A stretch of 64,000 nt of DNA from Winogradskyella sp. (GTDB lineage Bacteria > Bacteroidota > Bacteroidia > Flavobacteriales > Flavobacteriaceae): contig NZ_RHLG01000001.1 of NCBI RefSeq assembly GCF_003712105.1, positions 372,001-436,000 on the forward strand. The letters are read 5' to 3'. Below, in pieces: positions 25,610-35,280 of this stretch (position 1 is the stretch's first letter; every line of letters starts with the position of its first letter). The notes under the pieces are model-generated. The model saw nothing but the letters and a program-made list of their open reading frames with translations. It did no database searches and was not told the origin of the DNA. The translations under genes were made by a program, and so were the position numbers.

Positions 25610-27312
25610 TATTCACGTTCTTCTTCTTGTTTAACATTAGGGTTTAATTCTATAGAATCAACAACGCGTTTTACAATATCTTGTGCGTATGTATCATTCT
25701 GTTTCCATACAATCGTTATTTGTTGTACAACTTGCTCTGTTGTAAAACTCAATAACATATATTCTGCCTTGTAAAAATCTTCTTGTCCTTCTTCTGGGAA
25801 CTCTGCTGTACCATAAGTTTTTATGCCTTGAGCTTCATTTGGTGTAAAAAAATCTTCATTCTGAGTAACTATATTTCTAACACCTTGGGTCTCCCAAGTT
25901 TTCAAATTATTTTCAATTATAGAGTTTAAATTTATTGCCTTTTGTTTATCTGCATCTTGTTCTTGCGGTTGACCAATAATTGTCGTTTGAGTAGCAATAC
26001 TAAAATTGTCGTTTGGACTTAAATAATTAAAAATTGTAGTACTAACCTTTCCTTCAGTACCTTCTGGCAGTTTAACTTCTTGACGCTCTAAGACCTGAGG
26101 TGTTTCGATATATATTGGCGGAAAACCGTAAGCACTTTTTACCCATTCTCCTTCTAATAATTCCATACTAGTGTGACCAAGAACCTTGTCTTTAACATAT
26201 CCAAAACCATACGCTGCACCAAAACCAATAAATGTTCCAATAATTAAAAACAAAGAAATTGCAACTGTAATAATTATTTTCTTGCGCTTTTGTTTTCGTT
26301 CTTGTGCTTCTTTGTATTGCTGATTTAATAACTTCTCTTCCTCACTAGGCTCGGGTAATGTTGCTTTAACAGCATCTAACTCTTTACTTATAGTTTGTTT
26401 ATCTAATTCTGCCAATGCAACATCTGGCGTTGACTTGGCAAATTTTACCAAATCGGCACGTTTAAAAATGGTCTCAATATTAGAAATCGTGTCTTTATGA
26501 AACTTAAACTGATTACCATCTTTTAAAAGCTGAAGACGTGCAATTAACTCATCGGTTGTGCTCTCAAGAGAACGCTCATATACTTTTTCATCTAAAAACT
26601 TTCGGATAATATAAGTCAGCTCAGAGTAAAAGCTTTTAAAGTCCGAACGCTCCAAGTATGTTTCTTCTCCTAACTTAGACATAGCTAATTTTGCACGTTC
26701 GTATGGTGGTAACATTGCAATTTCTTCTTCCTCAGTCAAAGGTTTTTTACGCCAAATAAACCAATAGAGCAAAAATGCAACTAAAGCTATTATGGCCAGA
26801 AGTAATAGTATATATAACCAACCTTTGCTTGGGCTTTTTTCTACTGTAATTATTGGTTTAATATCGTAAAGTCCTTGTTTTGTAGTATCTACCTCAATGG
26901 TATTAACATCTACTTTGAGTGAATCTGTAAAAAAAGGTGTATCGCCTACTATTACTTTTTGTCTAGGAATGTAATACGAACCTGAATCGAATTGTGTTAG
27001 CTTATACTCACGAAGTAATTGAATTTTTGAATCTTGCTTGGTTGTATCTACTTTTAATGCTTCAACTAGTTCTAATGGTAAGAAGGTTTGCCCTTCCGGA
27101 AAAACAACACTATTCGTAGAATCGGTTTCTACTTTGATTTTATATGAAATTTGTTCACCAATTCTGATACTACTTGTATCTATTTCGGTCTTAACTTGGC
27201 TGAAAGACCATAATGACATCAAACAAGAAACAAAAAACAAGGTCACTTGCTTCTTTCTAAAAGGAACTATTATATCTAAATTATTACTTTTCACTGTCAA
27301 CGTTCTACTCAC
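25609..27312 (-). CDS. BatD/DUF4381-like membrane protein in the Bat operon
   Basis: A 567-residue protein. A signal sequence ends near residue 39 (VSCLMSLWSFSQ), preceded by an unusually long polar leader. A beta-sandwich domain of BatD type covers 40-160, with a transmembrane helix at about 165-190 (LYILLLLAIIALVAFLLYWFIW), a cytoplasmic helical domain (PYERAKLAMSKLGEETYLERS; TYIIRKFLDEKVYERSLESTTDELI) and a second helix at about 345-368. Residues 370-560 form an extra domain ending QIERE-like acids. Start is GTG (27312); a second GTG at 27294 would give a more usual signal peptide. It lies between DUF58 and batA. Confidence 0.78.
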   Translation of the reverse strand: MSRTLTVKSNNLDIIVPFRKKQVTLFFVSCLMSLWSFSQVKTEIDTSSIRIGEQISYKIKVETDSTNSVVFPEGQTFLPLELVEALKVDTTKQDSKIQLLREYKLTQFDSGSYYIPRQKVIVGDTPFFTDSLKVDVNTIEVDTTKQGLYDIKPIITVEKSPSKGWLYILLLLAIIALVAFLLYWFIWRKKPLTEEEEIAMLPPYERAKLAMSKLGEETYLERSDFKSFYSELTYIIRKFLDEKVYERSLESTTDELIARLQLLKDGNQFKFHKDTISNIETIFKRADLVKFAKSTPDVALAELDKQTISKELDAVKATLPEPSEEEKLLNQQYKEAQERKQKRKKIIITVAISLFLIIGTFIGFGAAYGFGYVKDKVLGHTSMELLEGEWVKSAYGFPPIYIETPQVLERQEVKLPEGTEGKVSTTIFNYLSPNDNFSIATQTTIIGQPQEQDADKQKAINLNSIIENNLKTWETQGVRNIVTQNEDFFTPNEAQGIKTYGTAEFPEEGQEDFYKAEYMLLSFTTEQVVQQITIVWKQNDTYAQDIVKRVVDSIELNPNVKQEEERE

Positions 27313-27315
27313 TAT

Positions 27316-28182
27316 TTATCCTCTTCGTTTAAAGTATCCTAAAAGTTTTTTTACGTAACTCTCATCCACTCTGCAATCAATAGTACCAGATCCAGATTTA
27401 GTAAAAGTGTCTTTAAAGTAATTCACTCTTTCGGCATGAAATTTACTGTAGTTGTGTCTTACTTTTTTTGATGTGGTGTTTACTAATAATAACTCTCCTG
27501 TTTCTTCATCGAGCATTTGTACCATACCAATATTAGGAATCATCTCTTCATGTTTATCAAAAATTCGTATTCCTGTTATATCGTGCTTCCCTGCTGTAAT
27601 TTTTAATGTTTGCTTGTAATCGTCGGCGATAAAATCCGAAAGCATAAAAACAATTGCTTTCTTTTTCATAACATTAGATAAGAATCTTAAAGCTTCTGAA
27701 ATATTCGTTTTTTTACTTTTTGGCTTAAACTCTAGCAATTCACGAATAATTCTTAAAACATGAGAACGCCCTTTTTTAGGCGGAATATATAGTTCCACTT
27801 CATCAGAGAATAGTATTAATCCTATTTTGTCATTGTTTTGAGTAGCAGAAAAGGCCAGCGTTGCAGCAATCTCAGTAACAATCTCATCCTTAAATTGATT
27901 TTTTGTACCAAATAATTTGCTTCCAGAAACATCAGCCATGAGCATCATGGTGAGTTCGCGTTCTTCTTCAAAAACCTTTACATAAGGCTCGTTATAACGA
28001 GCAGTAACGTTCCAATCTATATTTCTGACATCATCTCCAAACTGATACTGCCGAACCTCAGAAAAGGTCATCCCACGACCTTTAAAAGTCGAATGGTATT
28101 CACCACCAAAAATATGATCAGACAAACGGCGCGTCTTGATCTCTATTTTTCGTACTTTTTTAAGAAGTTCTTTGGTATCCAT
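27316..28182 (-). CDS. DUF58 domain protein of the MoxR/Bat operon
   Basis: A 288-residue cytoplasmic protein. The N-terminal DUF58 motif GGEYHSTFKGRGMTFSEVRQYQFGDDVRNIDWNVTAR is followed by a VWA-like fold with DVSGS (ADVSGSKLF), SDEVELYIPP and LSDFIADDYKQTLK. DUF58 proteins are regular partners of MoxR ATPases and are thought to be client-binding adaptors. The stop lies 4 bases from the GTG of the next gene, and moxR is 88 bases upstream. The C-terminal YVKKLLGYFKRRG is a typical short basic end. Confidence 0.9.
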   Translation of the reverse strand: MDTKELLKKVRKIEIKTRRLSDHIFGGEYHSTFKGRGMTFSEVRQYQFGDDVRNIDWNVTARYNEPYVKVFEEERELTMMLMADVSGSKLFGTKNQFKDEIVTEIAATLAFSATQNNDKIGLILFSDEVELYIPPKKGRSHVLRIIRELLEFKPKSKKTNISEALRFLSNVMKKKAIVFMLSDFIADDYKQTLKITAGKHDITGIRIFDKHEEMIPNIGMVQMLDEETGELLLVNTTSKKVRHNYSKFHAERVNYFKDTFTKSGSGTIDCRVDESYVKKLLGYFKRRG

Positions 28183-28270
28183 TGTATTCGCTTTCGCTAA
28201 TTAAGTATTTAGGTAACATGGAAAATTGTCACTAACGCCTTAGTTCCTATGAATGATGCTCAACACCTAT

Positions 28271-29272
28271 TTATGGTACTTCGATGACGTTTACAATCTT
28301 ATTAATAATGTCTTCCGAAGTAATATTCTCTGCTTCAGCTTCGTAAGTAATACCTATTCTGTGGCGTAACACATCATGGACAACAGCTCTTACATCTTCT
28401 GGTATTACATAACCGCGACGTTTAATAAATGCATAACATTTTGCTGCTGTTGCTAGGTTAATACTTCCTCGAGGTGAAGCTCCGAATGATATTAATGCTT
28501 TTAAGTCTGAAAGATTATAGTTTTCTGGGTAACGTGTTGCAAAAATGATATCAAGGATGTATTTCTCAATTTTTTCGTCCATATAAACATCACGAACAGC
28601 ACTTTGTGCAGTTAAGATCTGTTCTACAGATACCACAGGATTTACTTTGTCCCATGTCCCTTTAAGATTGGCGCGCATAATTAATTGCTCCTCCTCTTGT
28701 TTTGGGTAATCGATAACAGTTTTTAACATAAAACGGTCAACCTGTGCTTCTGGTAACGGGTATGTCCCTTCTTGTTCTACAGGATTTTGTGTTGCCATAA
28801 CTAAAAATGGTCTGTCTAAAATAAAAGTCTCATCACCAATGGTTACTTGCTTTTCTTGCATAGCTTCAAGAAGTGCCGATTGTACCTTGGCAGGAGCTCT
28901 GTTAATCTCATCAGCCAAAACAAAATTGGCAAAAATCGGTCCTTTTTTAATTGAGAAATCGTTCTCTTTTATGTTGTATATAAGCGTACCTACAACATCT
29001 GCTGGTAATAAATCTGGTGTAAATTGTATACGGCTAAAACTTCCTGAAACCGCTTTGGATAGTGTGTTAATGGCTAATGTCTTTGCTAAACCCGGCACAC
29101 CTTCTAAAAGAATATGACCTTGCCCTAACAAACCAATTAGCAGGCGTTCTACCATTTGCTTTTGCCCTACAATCACCTTATTTATTTCAAGGGTTAAAAG
29201 GTCTACAAATGCACTTTCCTTTTCTATCTTTTCATTGATTGCTTTTATATCAACTGTTCCTATTTCTTCCAT
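28271..29272 (-). CDS. moxR: MoxR family AAA+ ATPase
   Basis: A 333-residue AAA+ ATPase, first gene of the Bat operon. Walker A is GVPGLAKT (about 78), Walker B reads LADEINRAPAKVQSALLEAMQE, and sensor 1 is MATQNPVEQEGTYPLPEAQVDRF, the MoxR hallmark that includes the arginine-finger region. The C-terminal lid has FGASPRGSINLATAAKCYA. MoxR proteins act as chaperones for VWA-containing partners, here DUF58, BatA and BatB. The product is soluble. No clear TAnnTTTG promoter was seen in the 179-base gap to the divergent gene. Confidence 0.93.
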   Translation of the reverse strand: MEEIGTVDIKAINEKIEKESAFVDLLTLEINKVIVGQKQMVERLLIGLLGQGHILLEGVPGLAKTLAINTLSKAVSGSFSRIQFTPDLLPADVVGTLIYNIKENDFSIKKGPIFANFVLADEINRAPAKVQSALLEAMQEKQVTIGDETFILDRPFLVMATQNPVEQEGTYPLPEAQVDRFMLKTVIDYPKQEEEQLIMRANLKGTWDKVNPVVSVEQILTAQSAVRDVYMDEKIEKYILDIIFATRYPENYNLSDLKALISFGASPRGSINLATAAKCYAFIKRRGYVIPEDVRAVVHDVLRHRIGITYEAEAENITSEDIINKIVNVIEVP

Positions 29273-29451
29273 GGTTATCGCTATGTTTTAAGCTATTTTG
29301 TTCTTGACAAATTCAGTTTTGCAAATTGTTAAAATTATTTTTGTCATCTTGTTAATGATTGGTTAAAAATACTACTCTTTTTTATAATTAGTGTTAACCT
29401 GTTTTTGGGTGTTTTTTGATATTTTTATGCTATAAAAATTTAACCGAAACA

Positions 29452-30318
29452 GTGTCAAAATATTCAGAAATAATTAGTGGAGCTATGACTTGGGGTTCTT
29501 GGGGAAAACAATTCTCAGAATCTGAAATGAGCGATATGATAACTCATTGTGTATCAATAGGTATATCGACCTTTGACCATGCTGATATATATGGTGGCTA
29601 CACTACCGAAGCGCAATTTGGCAAAGCACTTACTGCTTCAAAAATTAATCGAGACGATATTCAATTAATTTCAAAATGTGGTATACAATATCTTAGTGAA
29701 AACCGAAATAATAAGGTTAAACATTACGATTACAGTAAAGATTATATCATCTGGTCAGTTGAAGAATCGCTTAAAAACTTAGAAACTGAGTATCTAGATT
29801 TGTTCTTATTGCACAGGCCAAGCCCATTAATGCATCCTGATGAGATTGCTGAAGCTATTACCATTTTAAAATCAGACGGAAAGATTAGAGATTTTGGGGT
29901 TTCTAACTTTACGCCTTCTCAAATGGAGATGCTAAGCTTACGTGTTGATATAGACGTTAACCAAATAGAGTTTTCTTTAACAGCAAGAGATGCCATGCAT
30001 GATGGTACATTAGACTATATGTTGACCAATGGAATTAAACCCATGGCTTGGTCACCTTTAGGTAGTGTATTTAAAGAAGATACTGAACAAACACGTCGTA
30101 TCCACAAACAGTTGGGCGAATTATTAGACAAATATAGTGCTACTGAAGACCAGCTTCTATTATCGTGGTCTTTAAAACATCCTTCAAGAATAATACCTGT
30201 AGTTGGTACAACTAATAAGAAACGATTACAACAAGCTATAAATGCTGCGCAAATAGAATTAGAATTAGAGGATTGGTTTTTAATTTTAGTAGCGGCTCAA
30301 GGTCATAAAGTACCTTGA
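29452..30318 (+). CDS. Aldo/keto reductase (YdhF-like)
   Basis: A 288-residue NADPH-dependent oxidoreductase of the AKR fold, closest in my memory to E. coli YdhF. Catalytic tetrad residues lie in FDHADIYGGY (Asp and Tyr), LISKCGIQY (Lys) and LFLLHRPSP (His). GVSNFTPSQMEML and PVVGTTNKKRLQQAI form the NADP-binding end. No ATG is available near the N-terminus. GTG at 29452 gives SKYSEIISGAMTWG, which matches family length; the TTG at 29416 would add 12 unrelated residues. It forms a short operon with the SDR gene 17 bases downstream. Physiological substrate unknown. Confidence 0.85.
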   Translation: MSKYSEIISGAMTWGSWGKQFSESEMSDMITHCVSIGISTFDHADIYGGYTTEAQFGKALTASKINRDDIQLISKCGIQYLSENRNNKVKHYDYSKDYIIWSVEESLKNLETEYLDLFLLHRPSPLMHPDEIAEAITILKSDGKIRDFGVSNFTPSQMEMLSLRVDIDVNQIEFSLTARDAMHDGTLDYMLTNGIKPMAWSPLGSVFKEDTEQTRRIHKQLGELLDKYSATEDQLLLSWSLKHPSRIIPVVGTTNKKRLQQAINAAQIELELEDWFLILVAAQGHKVP

Positions 30319-30335
30319 TTAGTAACACATTTTAG

Positions 30336-31085
30336 ATGAAAAAAACGGCATTAATTACTGGAGCAACAAGCGGAATCGGCCGTGCTACGGCTCACGAATT
30401 TGCAAAGCATGGCATTAATTTAGTGCTATGTGGTAGACGACAACAACGGTTAGATAGTGTAAAAAAAGCATTGTCTCGAGAAACTGATGTCTATACTTTA
30501 AATTTTGATGTTAGAGACAAACAGAACACCTTTGAAGCAATAGATAGCCTTCCAGAGCAATTCCGAAACATTGACATCCTAATCAATAATGCTGGTAACG
30601 CTCATGGACTCGACCCAATAGAAAATGGAAGCATCGAAGATTGGGACGCAATGATGGATATCAACGTAAAAGGCTTACTGTATGTTAGTAAAGCTATTAT
30701 TCCCGGTATGACTGAACGTAAACTAGGTCATATTATTAATATAGGGTCTTCTGCAGGTAAAGAGGTCTACCCAAAAGGAAATGTGTATTGTGCCAGTAAG
30801 CATGCTGTTTTAGCCATAACGGAAGGAATGCGTATTGATCTTAATCCATATGGTATAAAAGTTAGTGCTATAAATCCTGGTCTTGTTGAAACTGAATTCT
30901 CTCAAGTGCGTTTTAAAGGTGGCTCACAAGCAGATAATGTATATAAAGGTTATAAAGCTCTACAACCTGAAGATGTTGCTGAAGCCATTTATTTTGCTGT
31001 AAGTAGACCTCCGCACGTTAATATTGCAGATATTTTAATGTTTTGTACAGCTCAGGCTAATTCTACCATAGTTAAAAAATCATAA
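30336..31085 (+). CDS. SDR family NAD(P)-dependent oxidoreductase (YdfG-like)
   Basis: A 249-residue classical short-chain dehydrogenase. The cofactor motif is TGATSGIGRATAHEF with CGRRQQRLD (basic residues favour NADP). NNAGNAHGLDP follows, the catalytic Ser is in INIGSSAGKEVYPKGN, and YCASKHAVLA supplies the Tyr-x-x-x-Lys pair. The pattern and length resemble YdfG, an NADP-dependent 3-hydroxy acid dehydrogenase (serine, 3-hydroxypropionate or malonic semialdehyde). It is followed by an unrelated gene after 33 bases and shares the strand with the aldo/keto reductase, suggesting a small carbonyl-reduction operon. Confidence 0.9.
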   Translation: MKKTALITGATSGIGRATAHEFAKHGINLVLCGRRQQRLDSVKKALSRETDVYTLNFDVRDKQNTFEAIDSLPEQFRNIDILINNAGNAHGLDPIENGSIEDWDAMMDINVKGLLYVSKAIIPGMTERKLGHIINIGSSAGKEVYPKGNVYCASKHAVLAITEGMRIDLNPYGIKVSAINPGLVETEFSQVRFKGGSQADNVYKGYKALQPEDVAEAIYFAVSRPPHVNIADILMFCTAQANSTIVKKS

Positions 31086-31118
31086 CTTTAGATTTTTAGA
31101 TTCCATGGATTGAGAATT

Positions 31119-32252
31119 ATGATTAACAAACGTCTTTTAATTAAAAACCTTCTCGCTCACAATGATGAGAACAGTTTTTATGACAAAAAACGAAAGTTAA
31201 ATCTCAGCTATAAAGAAGGTAAAGCAAAGTTTTTAAAACATATCTGTGCTTTATCTAATAGCAACCCTAAAAACAACTCGTACATAGTTATTGGTGTAGA
31301 CGATAAGGAAAACAAAATAATAGGTGTTGATTTCTTTGATGATAGTAAAATTCAAAACCTCATCAATGCCTACTTAACACATCCTCCAATTGTTCAGTAC
31401 GAAAACATCCCTTTTCCACATTTACCAGATAATAAAGTTGTAGGTCTTGTAACCATAAGATCTAATAATGAAATCACTTCTTTAAGAAAGAACATTTGGA
31501 AATACTATGGCGGCTCGGTCTTTTTTAGAGACGGAAGCATGAGTATGCCTAAAGTATTTGATATTGAAATAAAAGACGTCAATTCTAGGATCGTAGCTAC
31601 AATAGAACAACATGCGCGTAACAATATTCAATTGACATTAGATGGTGTTTTTGATTTTATGCAGAAGCGTGCTGACTTCAATCCAAACTATAAGGTCTTT
31701 AAAGAATACTTTGTACTGTGTTGGGCTGGGCAACGCAAAGAGGTAAAAGATGAAGTATTTTACTCACGTGTGGATATAGAATTAATAAACGAACAGAAAA
31801 GGCTATTTTATTCTGCTTTAGATGAAGTCTCAATTTCTTATAATGACGAAAATTTTACTATCGTTGAGTATGTAAAGCTTGGTTTGCATAATAACTATAA
31901 CTATTACAAACTGGAAGAAACGATCATCACATTTGAAAATAATGGCAATTATTCGATTAATACTAAATTATTATTCGAACCTCCTCAATTTGACAAAAAA
32001 GTGTTGCATCATATCTATAACATTAATAACTCATTAATCGAAAAGTTACAAAAACAATTACCTCTAAACCCTAATGAATTTGCTGACTTAAAAAACCTAT
32101 CTGCGACTTATCTTATATGCTATTTAAATGGTTTTGAAACAGCACTTAGCAAACTTGAAGAAGCAAAACCCCTATTAAAAACTTTCGATAAAAATATCTA
32201 CGAGTCGTATAAACTTACTTTACGGATACTCAGAAAGGTGAAATATAATTAG
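31119..32252 (+). CDS. AlbA_2/Schlafen-like DNA-binding domain protein
   Basis: A 377-residue protein whose first 150 residues fit the AlbA_2 (Schlafen-like, divergent AAA-4) fold: LNLSYKEGKAKFLKHICALSNSNPKNNSYIVIGVDDKENKIIGVD, then IQNLINAYLTHPP and VVGLVTIRSNN. The remaining 220 residues are helical and unassigned. Such proteins bind nucleic acid or nucleotides and are often regulators or defence-linked; nothing adjacent supports a defence role. A TTG at 31110 precedes the chosen ATG by three codons. A terminator follows at 32406. Confidence 0.7.
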   Translation: MINKRLLIKNLLAHNDENSFYDKKRKLNLSYKEGKAKFLKHICALSNSNPKNNSYIVIGVDDKENKIIGVDFFDDSKIQNLINAYLTHPPIVQYENIPFPHLPDNKVVGLVTIRSNNEITSLRKNIWKYYGGSVFFRDGSMSMPKVFDIEIKDVNSRIVATIEQHARNNIQLTLDGVFDFMQKRADFNPNYKVFKEYFVLCWAGQRKEVKDEVFYSRVDIELINEQKRLFYSALDEVSISYNDENFTIVEYVKLGLHNNYNYYKLEETIITFENNGNYSINTKLLFEPPQFDKKVLHHIYNINNSLIEKLQKQLPLNPNEFADLKNLSATYLICYLNGFETALSKLEEAKPLLKTFDKNIYESYKLTLRILRKVKYN

Positions 32253-32405
32253 GCATAGCGCTTTTTCATCGGATATTTTTGCATTAAAAATCTAATGCTC
32301 TGATTTTATGACAATTAATCTATAAAATTCTGTTTTACGCATCAATAGAGGTATTTTTATCCTGCTATTATAACTACATATAGTTAAGACCTTTTTTCTC
32401 CCAGC

Positions 32406-32438
32406 AAAGACCTGGCATTGAATAAGGGTCTTTTTTTT
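32406..32438 (+). terminator. Terminator after the AlbA_2-like gene
   Basis: Stem AAAGACC (32406-32412) with GGTCTTT (32427-32433), loop of 14 bases, followed by a run of T to 32438. It lies in a 210-base gap where the convergent DUF1501 gene also ends. Nothing else coding was seen there. Confidence 0.65.
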
Positions 32439-32462
32439 ACACTTTAATAACTTTTAAATTTT

Positions 32463-33656
32463 TTAAATAAAATCTAACTGTGAAAAAGATCTATTTAAGA
32501 TTAACTCGTCATTTACATTAAGCCATTTGTCTAATATTGTAGCGTAAATTTGCCTAAAATCAATTTCATAAATTAAATCTCCATTATCGTCAAGGTTTTT
32601 TAAATCTGGTATTTTATTATAAAACCCTTGTTTCTTTAAATTATTACCAATCAAAAATACTTGATTCGCTGTACCATGATCAGTCCCATCACTAAAATTT
32701 TGTTTTACGCGTCTACCAAATTCCGAAAATGTTAATATCAAAGTATCTTTATAGGTGTTATTTTTCTTTAAATCATAAACAAAGGATTGGACTGCTTCAC
32801 TATATTTTTTTAATAAATTTTCTTGTTTTTTAACTTGTGAAGCATGTGTGTCAAAACCACTTAATGATGTATAAAACACTGTAGTGTCAATTCTCGAATT
32901 AATTAATTGACCAACAACTCTTAATTGATTTGACAATGTTGATTTTTTGGGATAATTATCTGACAATTTTGAACTCAGGGAATTTTCATACAAATATCTT
33001 GCAGAAGATTTGCAATCAATCATGGTTTGATACAAATAACCAAGATTATGCTCACTCAAGTGGTTTTTATCGTAATGAGATAAAATGATATTAAAATCTG
33101 ATTCTTGTAAAGATTTAAATAATTGCTTTGCATTTTTAGTCGCTATACCATTCTTCTTAGTTCCTCGTAGGGCAAGACTTAAATGCTCATCAATATGAAT
33201 AGCATTATAGGGTTTATGTCCATAATTATCAAGGTATCGTCCTATCCAACCTGAATTTAATATATTTTTATGGTCACTGGCAGTATTCCAAATATCTGTA
33301 GACGTGAAGTGAGATCTGCTAGGATTAGGATAACCTACATTGTTTATTATACTGAGCTCTCCTTGGTCATAAAAACGCTTTAGCGGCATTAAACTCTTAT
33401 GCAATCCTATCTCGTTAGTTATTTTTATAGTTTGATTCTTTTTTAAAGCAATCTTTGGCCTTAAATTATAATAGATGTCATTAGTAACAGGGACAATTGT
33501 GTTAAGCCCATCATTTCCTCCTTTAAGGTGTATTATTACCAGTTTTTTGTTATTAAATGTATCCGGAATATAACCTTCAAATGCTTTAAGAAAATTTGGA
33601 ACTAGAGCTAAACTAGTTGCTAATGCCGAATTTTTTATAAACTTTCTTCTTTCCAC
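32463..33656 (-). CDS. DUF1501 family protein with Tat-like signal
   Basis: A 397-residue secreted protein of the DUF1501 (sulfatase-like fold) family. The N-terminus ERRKFIKNSALATSLALVPNF has the twin-arginine pattern typical of the family. Conserved stretches follow: VIIHLKGGNDGLNTIVP, ALRPKIALKK-type, SGWIGRYLD, GFDTHASQVKKQE, and TFSEFGRRVKQNFSDGTDHGTANQVFLIG, which matches the family's EFGR and DHG metal-site pattern. Start is GTG at 33656; no ATG is in frame nearby. The function of the family is unknown; it almost always pairs with a DUF1800 gene, here 28 bases upstream. Confidence 0.88.
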   Translation of the reverse strand: MERRKFIKNSALATSLALVPNFLKAFEGYIPDTFNNKKLVIIHLKGGNDGLNTIVPVTNDIYYNLRPKIALKKNQTIKITNEIGLHKSLMPLKRFYDQGELSIINNVGYPNPSRSHFTSTDIWNTASDHKNILNSGWIGRYLDNYGHKPYNAIHIDEHLSLALRGTKKNGIATKNAKQLFKSLQESDFNIILSHYDKNHLSEHNLGYLYQTMIDCKSSARYLYENSLSSKLSDNYPKKSTLSNQLRVVGQLINSRIDTTVFYTSLSGFDTHASQVKKQENLLKKYSEAVQSFVYDLKKNNTYKDTLILTFSEFGRRVKQNFSDGTDHGTANQVFLIGNNLKKQGFYNKIPDLKNLDDNGDLIYEIDFRQIYATILDKWLNVNDELILNRSFSQLDFI

Positions 33657-33684
33657 TTTGGTAAATTTTAAATAACCATATTAG

Positions 33685-35055
33685 TTAACACATTTGATAT
33701 TCTGGTAAAGACATTAAATTAACTAGATTTTTTTTACTTGGTCTTCTCCCAAATTTTGAGATATATCTTTTTGTACCATCATTAATTTCACATAAAATAA
33801 GAGCACTTTTTAACTCACTCAAAGTAAGTTTTTTCATTCGTTTCTTATAAACCTTCCAATCAACATAAACAGATAATTTTTGTTGGTATTTATTCTTAAC
33901 TGGTACTATTCTAAAATTTCTGAAGTTCCCTTTGGTTTTATATGAATAGCTTTCTTCTTCTAACATCATTGACGGCAACTTTATTCGTAACACCAAACTA
34001 TTAGATGTAATCCAATCTTTTCCACCTTTCCATCCAGCAACATTTGGTGGGTCAAGTAAATACTGGTCCAGCAAGCGCTGTAACCTTAATAATTCTTCAT
34101 CTTTAGTAAAATAAACTGGTATCAGTCTCTGAATTCCAATAATTAATTCAACTGGAGATTTAATCTTAACGCCTATGTTTTCCTTACCATAAAACCAATC
34201 AGTACTAAAAATATAACGCATCAATTCTTCAATTTCGTAATTTTTATAAAACACAGAAACCAGTTCTTCTAAATAGGATTCATTAATTTTTTCATTGATA
34301 AAATACCTGTATATTTTTTTGCATATATGCCGTGCACATTGTTTTTGTTTTAATATGATATCAATAACATCATCGCCGTTAAAATTTCCTTCTTCACCAA
34401 AAAAACTTTTATGCCCATAATCATGCTGAAACCTTCGCAATATAAACTCGCCTTCAAAGTTGTGATTGTAACCTGTAAAAGCTCTAGAGCATTCTTTAAT
34501 ATCATCTTCAGTATAGTTACCCTCACCTAAAGTAAATAACTCTAATAATTCTCTTGCAAAATTTTCATTTGGGTTGTCCTTCTTATTTAAGTTTAAATTC
34601 AGGTATTTTATCATAGAAGCTTCTCTCGTAATTGCTTTAAGAAAATCTCTAAAATTACCAAGAGCATGAGTCCGTAAAACGTTATTATATTTTAAAATAA
34701 ATTTGGTTGCCATATCCCTACAAACAAAATGATTAGCCCAAAATAATGTCATACGTTCTCTTAAAATATTATCCGTTTTAGCTAGTCGCTTTAACCAAAT
34801 AATATTTAATTTTTTAGTTTCATCAGCGTTTTTTCTAGCAAGCTCTATACGCTTTTCTCTATTGTCTTTTAGAATTGATTTTGGATAATTTTTTAAATAG
34901 GATAAATCCTTCTCAAGGGGTATTATTGGTTTTGATTTTTCAAACAAATCGTCAATAATTTCTTGTTTATTTTTTATAGCTAACTCCTGTAATTGTTTTG
35001 GTTGAAGCCCAAACCCTGCTCGCCAATATAAATGAAGTATTTCTTTATTTCCCAT
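33685..35055 (-). CDS. DUF1800 family protein
   Basis: A 456-residue helical protein. Family motifs: YWRAGFGLQPKQLQEL, FWANHFVC, LGNFRDFLKAITREASMIKYL, and PNENFARELLELFTLGEGNYTEDDIKECSRAFTGY (the strongest DUF1800 signature), then FQHDYGHKSFFG and a C-terminal DPPNVAGWKGGKDWITSNSL. No clear signal peptide is seen at this start, which is unusual for a partner of an exported DUF1501 protein; a Tat piggy-back with DUF1501 is possible but unproven. It is the first gene of the two-gene unit. Confidence 0.87.
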   Translation of the reverse strand: MGNKEILHLYWRAGFGLQPKQLQELAIKNKQEIIDDLFEKSKPIIPLEKDLSYLKNYPKSILKDNREKRIELARKNADETKKLNIIWLKRLAKTDNILRERMTLFWANHFVCRDMATKFILKYNNVLRTHALGNFRDFLKAITREASMIKYLNLNLNKKDNPNENFARELLELFTLGEGNYTEDDIKECSRAFTGYNHNFEGEFILRRFQHDYGHKSFFGEEGNFNGDDVIDIILKQKQCARHICKKIYRYFINEKINESYLEELVSVFYKNYEIEELMRYIFSTDWFYGKENIGVKIKSPVELIIGIQRLIPVYFTKDEELLRLQRLLDQYLLDPPNVAGWKGGKDWITSNSLVLRIKLPSMMLEEESYSYKTKGNFRNFRIVPVKNKYQQKLSVYVDWKVYKKRMKKLTLSELKSALILCEINDGTKRYISKFGRRPSKKNLVNLMSLPEYQMC

Positions 35056-35104
35056 ATTACTATGACTAGAAAATTACTGAATTGTTTAAAGTTAATAAAT
35101 AAAG

Positions 35105-35131
35105 AAGCCGCACCTATTAAAGAAACGGCTT
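35105..35131. terminator. Hairpin in the DUF1800-ALDH gap
   Basis: AAGCCG (35105-35110) pairs with CGGCTT (35126-35131) over a 15-base loop, flanked by AAATAAAG and TTATTTAAA. It may act as a minor terminator or as a leader hairpin of the DUF1800 gene. The 225-base gap has no coding sequence. Confidence 0.4.
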
Positions 35132-35219
35132 TTATTTAAATGTATTATTCGATAATTTTTTGATTTAAAAACTATCAATACCTCTATTAAGCATTTCTAT
35201 ATTTAGGAAACTCACCAAA

Positions 35220-35247
35220 TAAAAAAGTCACACCTAACGATGTGACT
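35220..35247 (-). terminator. Terminator of the aldehyde dehydrogenase gene
   Basis: Read on the minus strand: AGTCACA, 8-base loop, TGTGACT (arms 35241-35247 and 35226-35232), then a run of T (complement of the A tract at 35220-35225). It lies 33 bases past the stop of the ALDH gene. Confidence 0.8.
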
Positions 35248-35280
35248 CAATTATATTAATCCGATAAAATTATGTTATCA

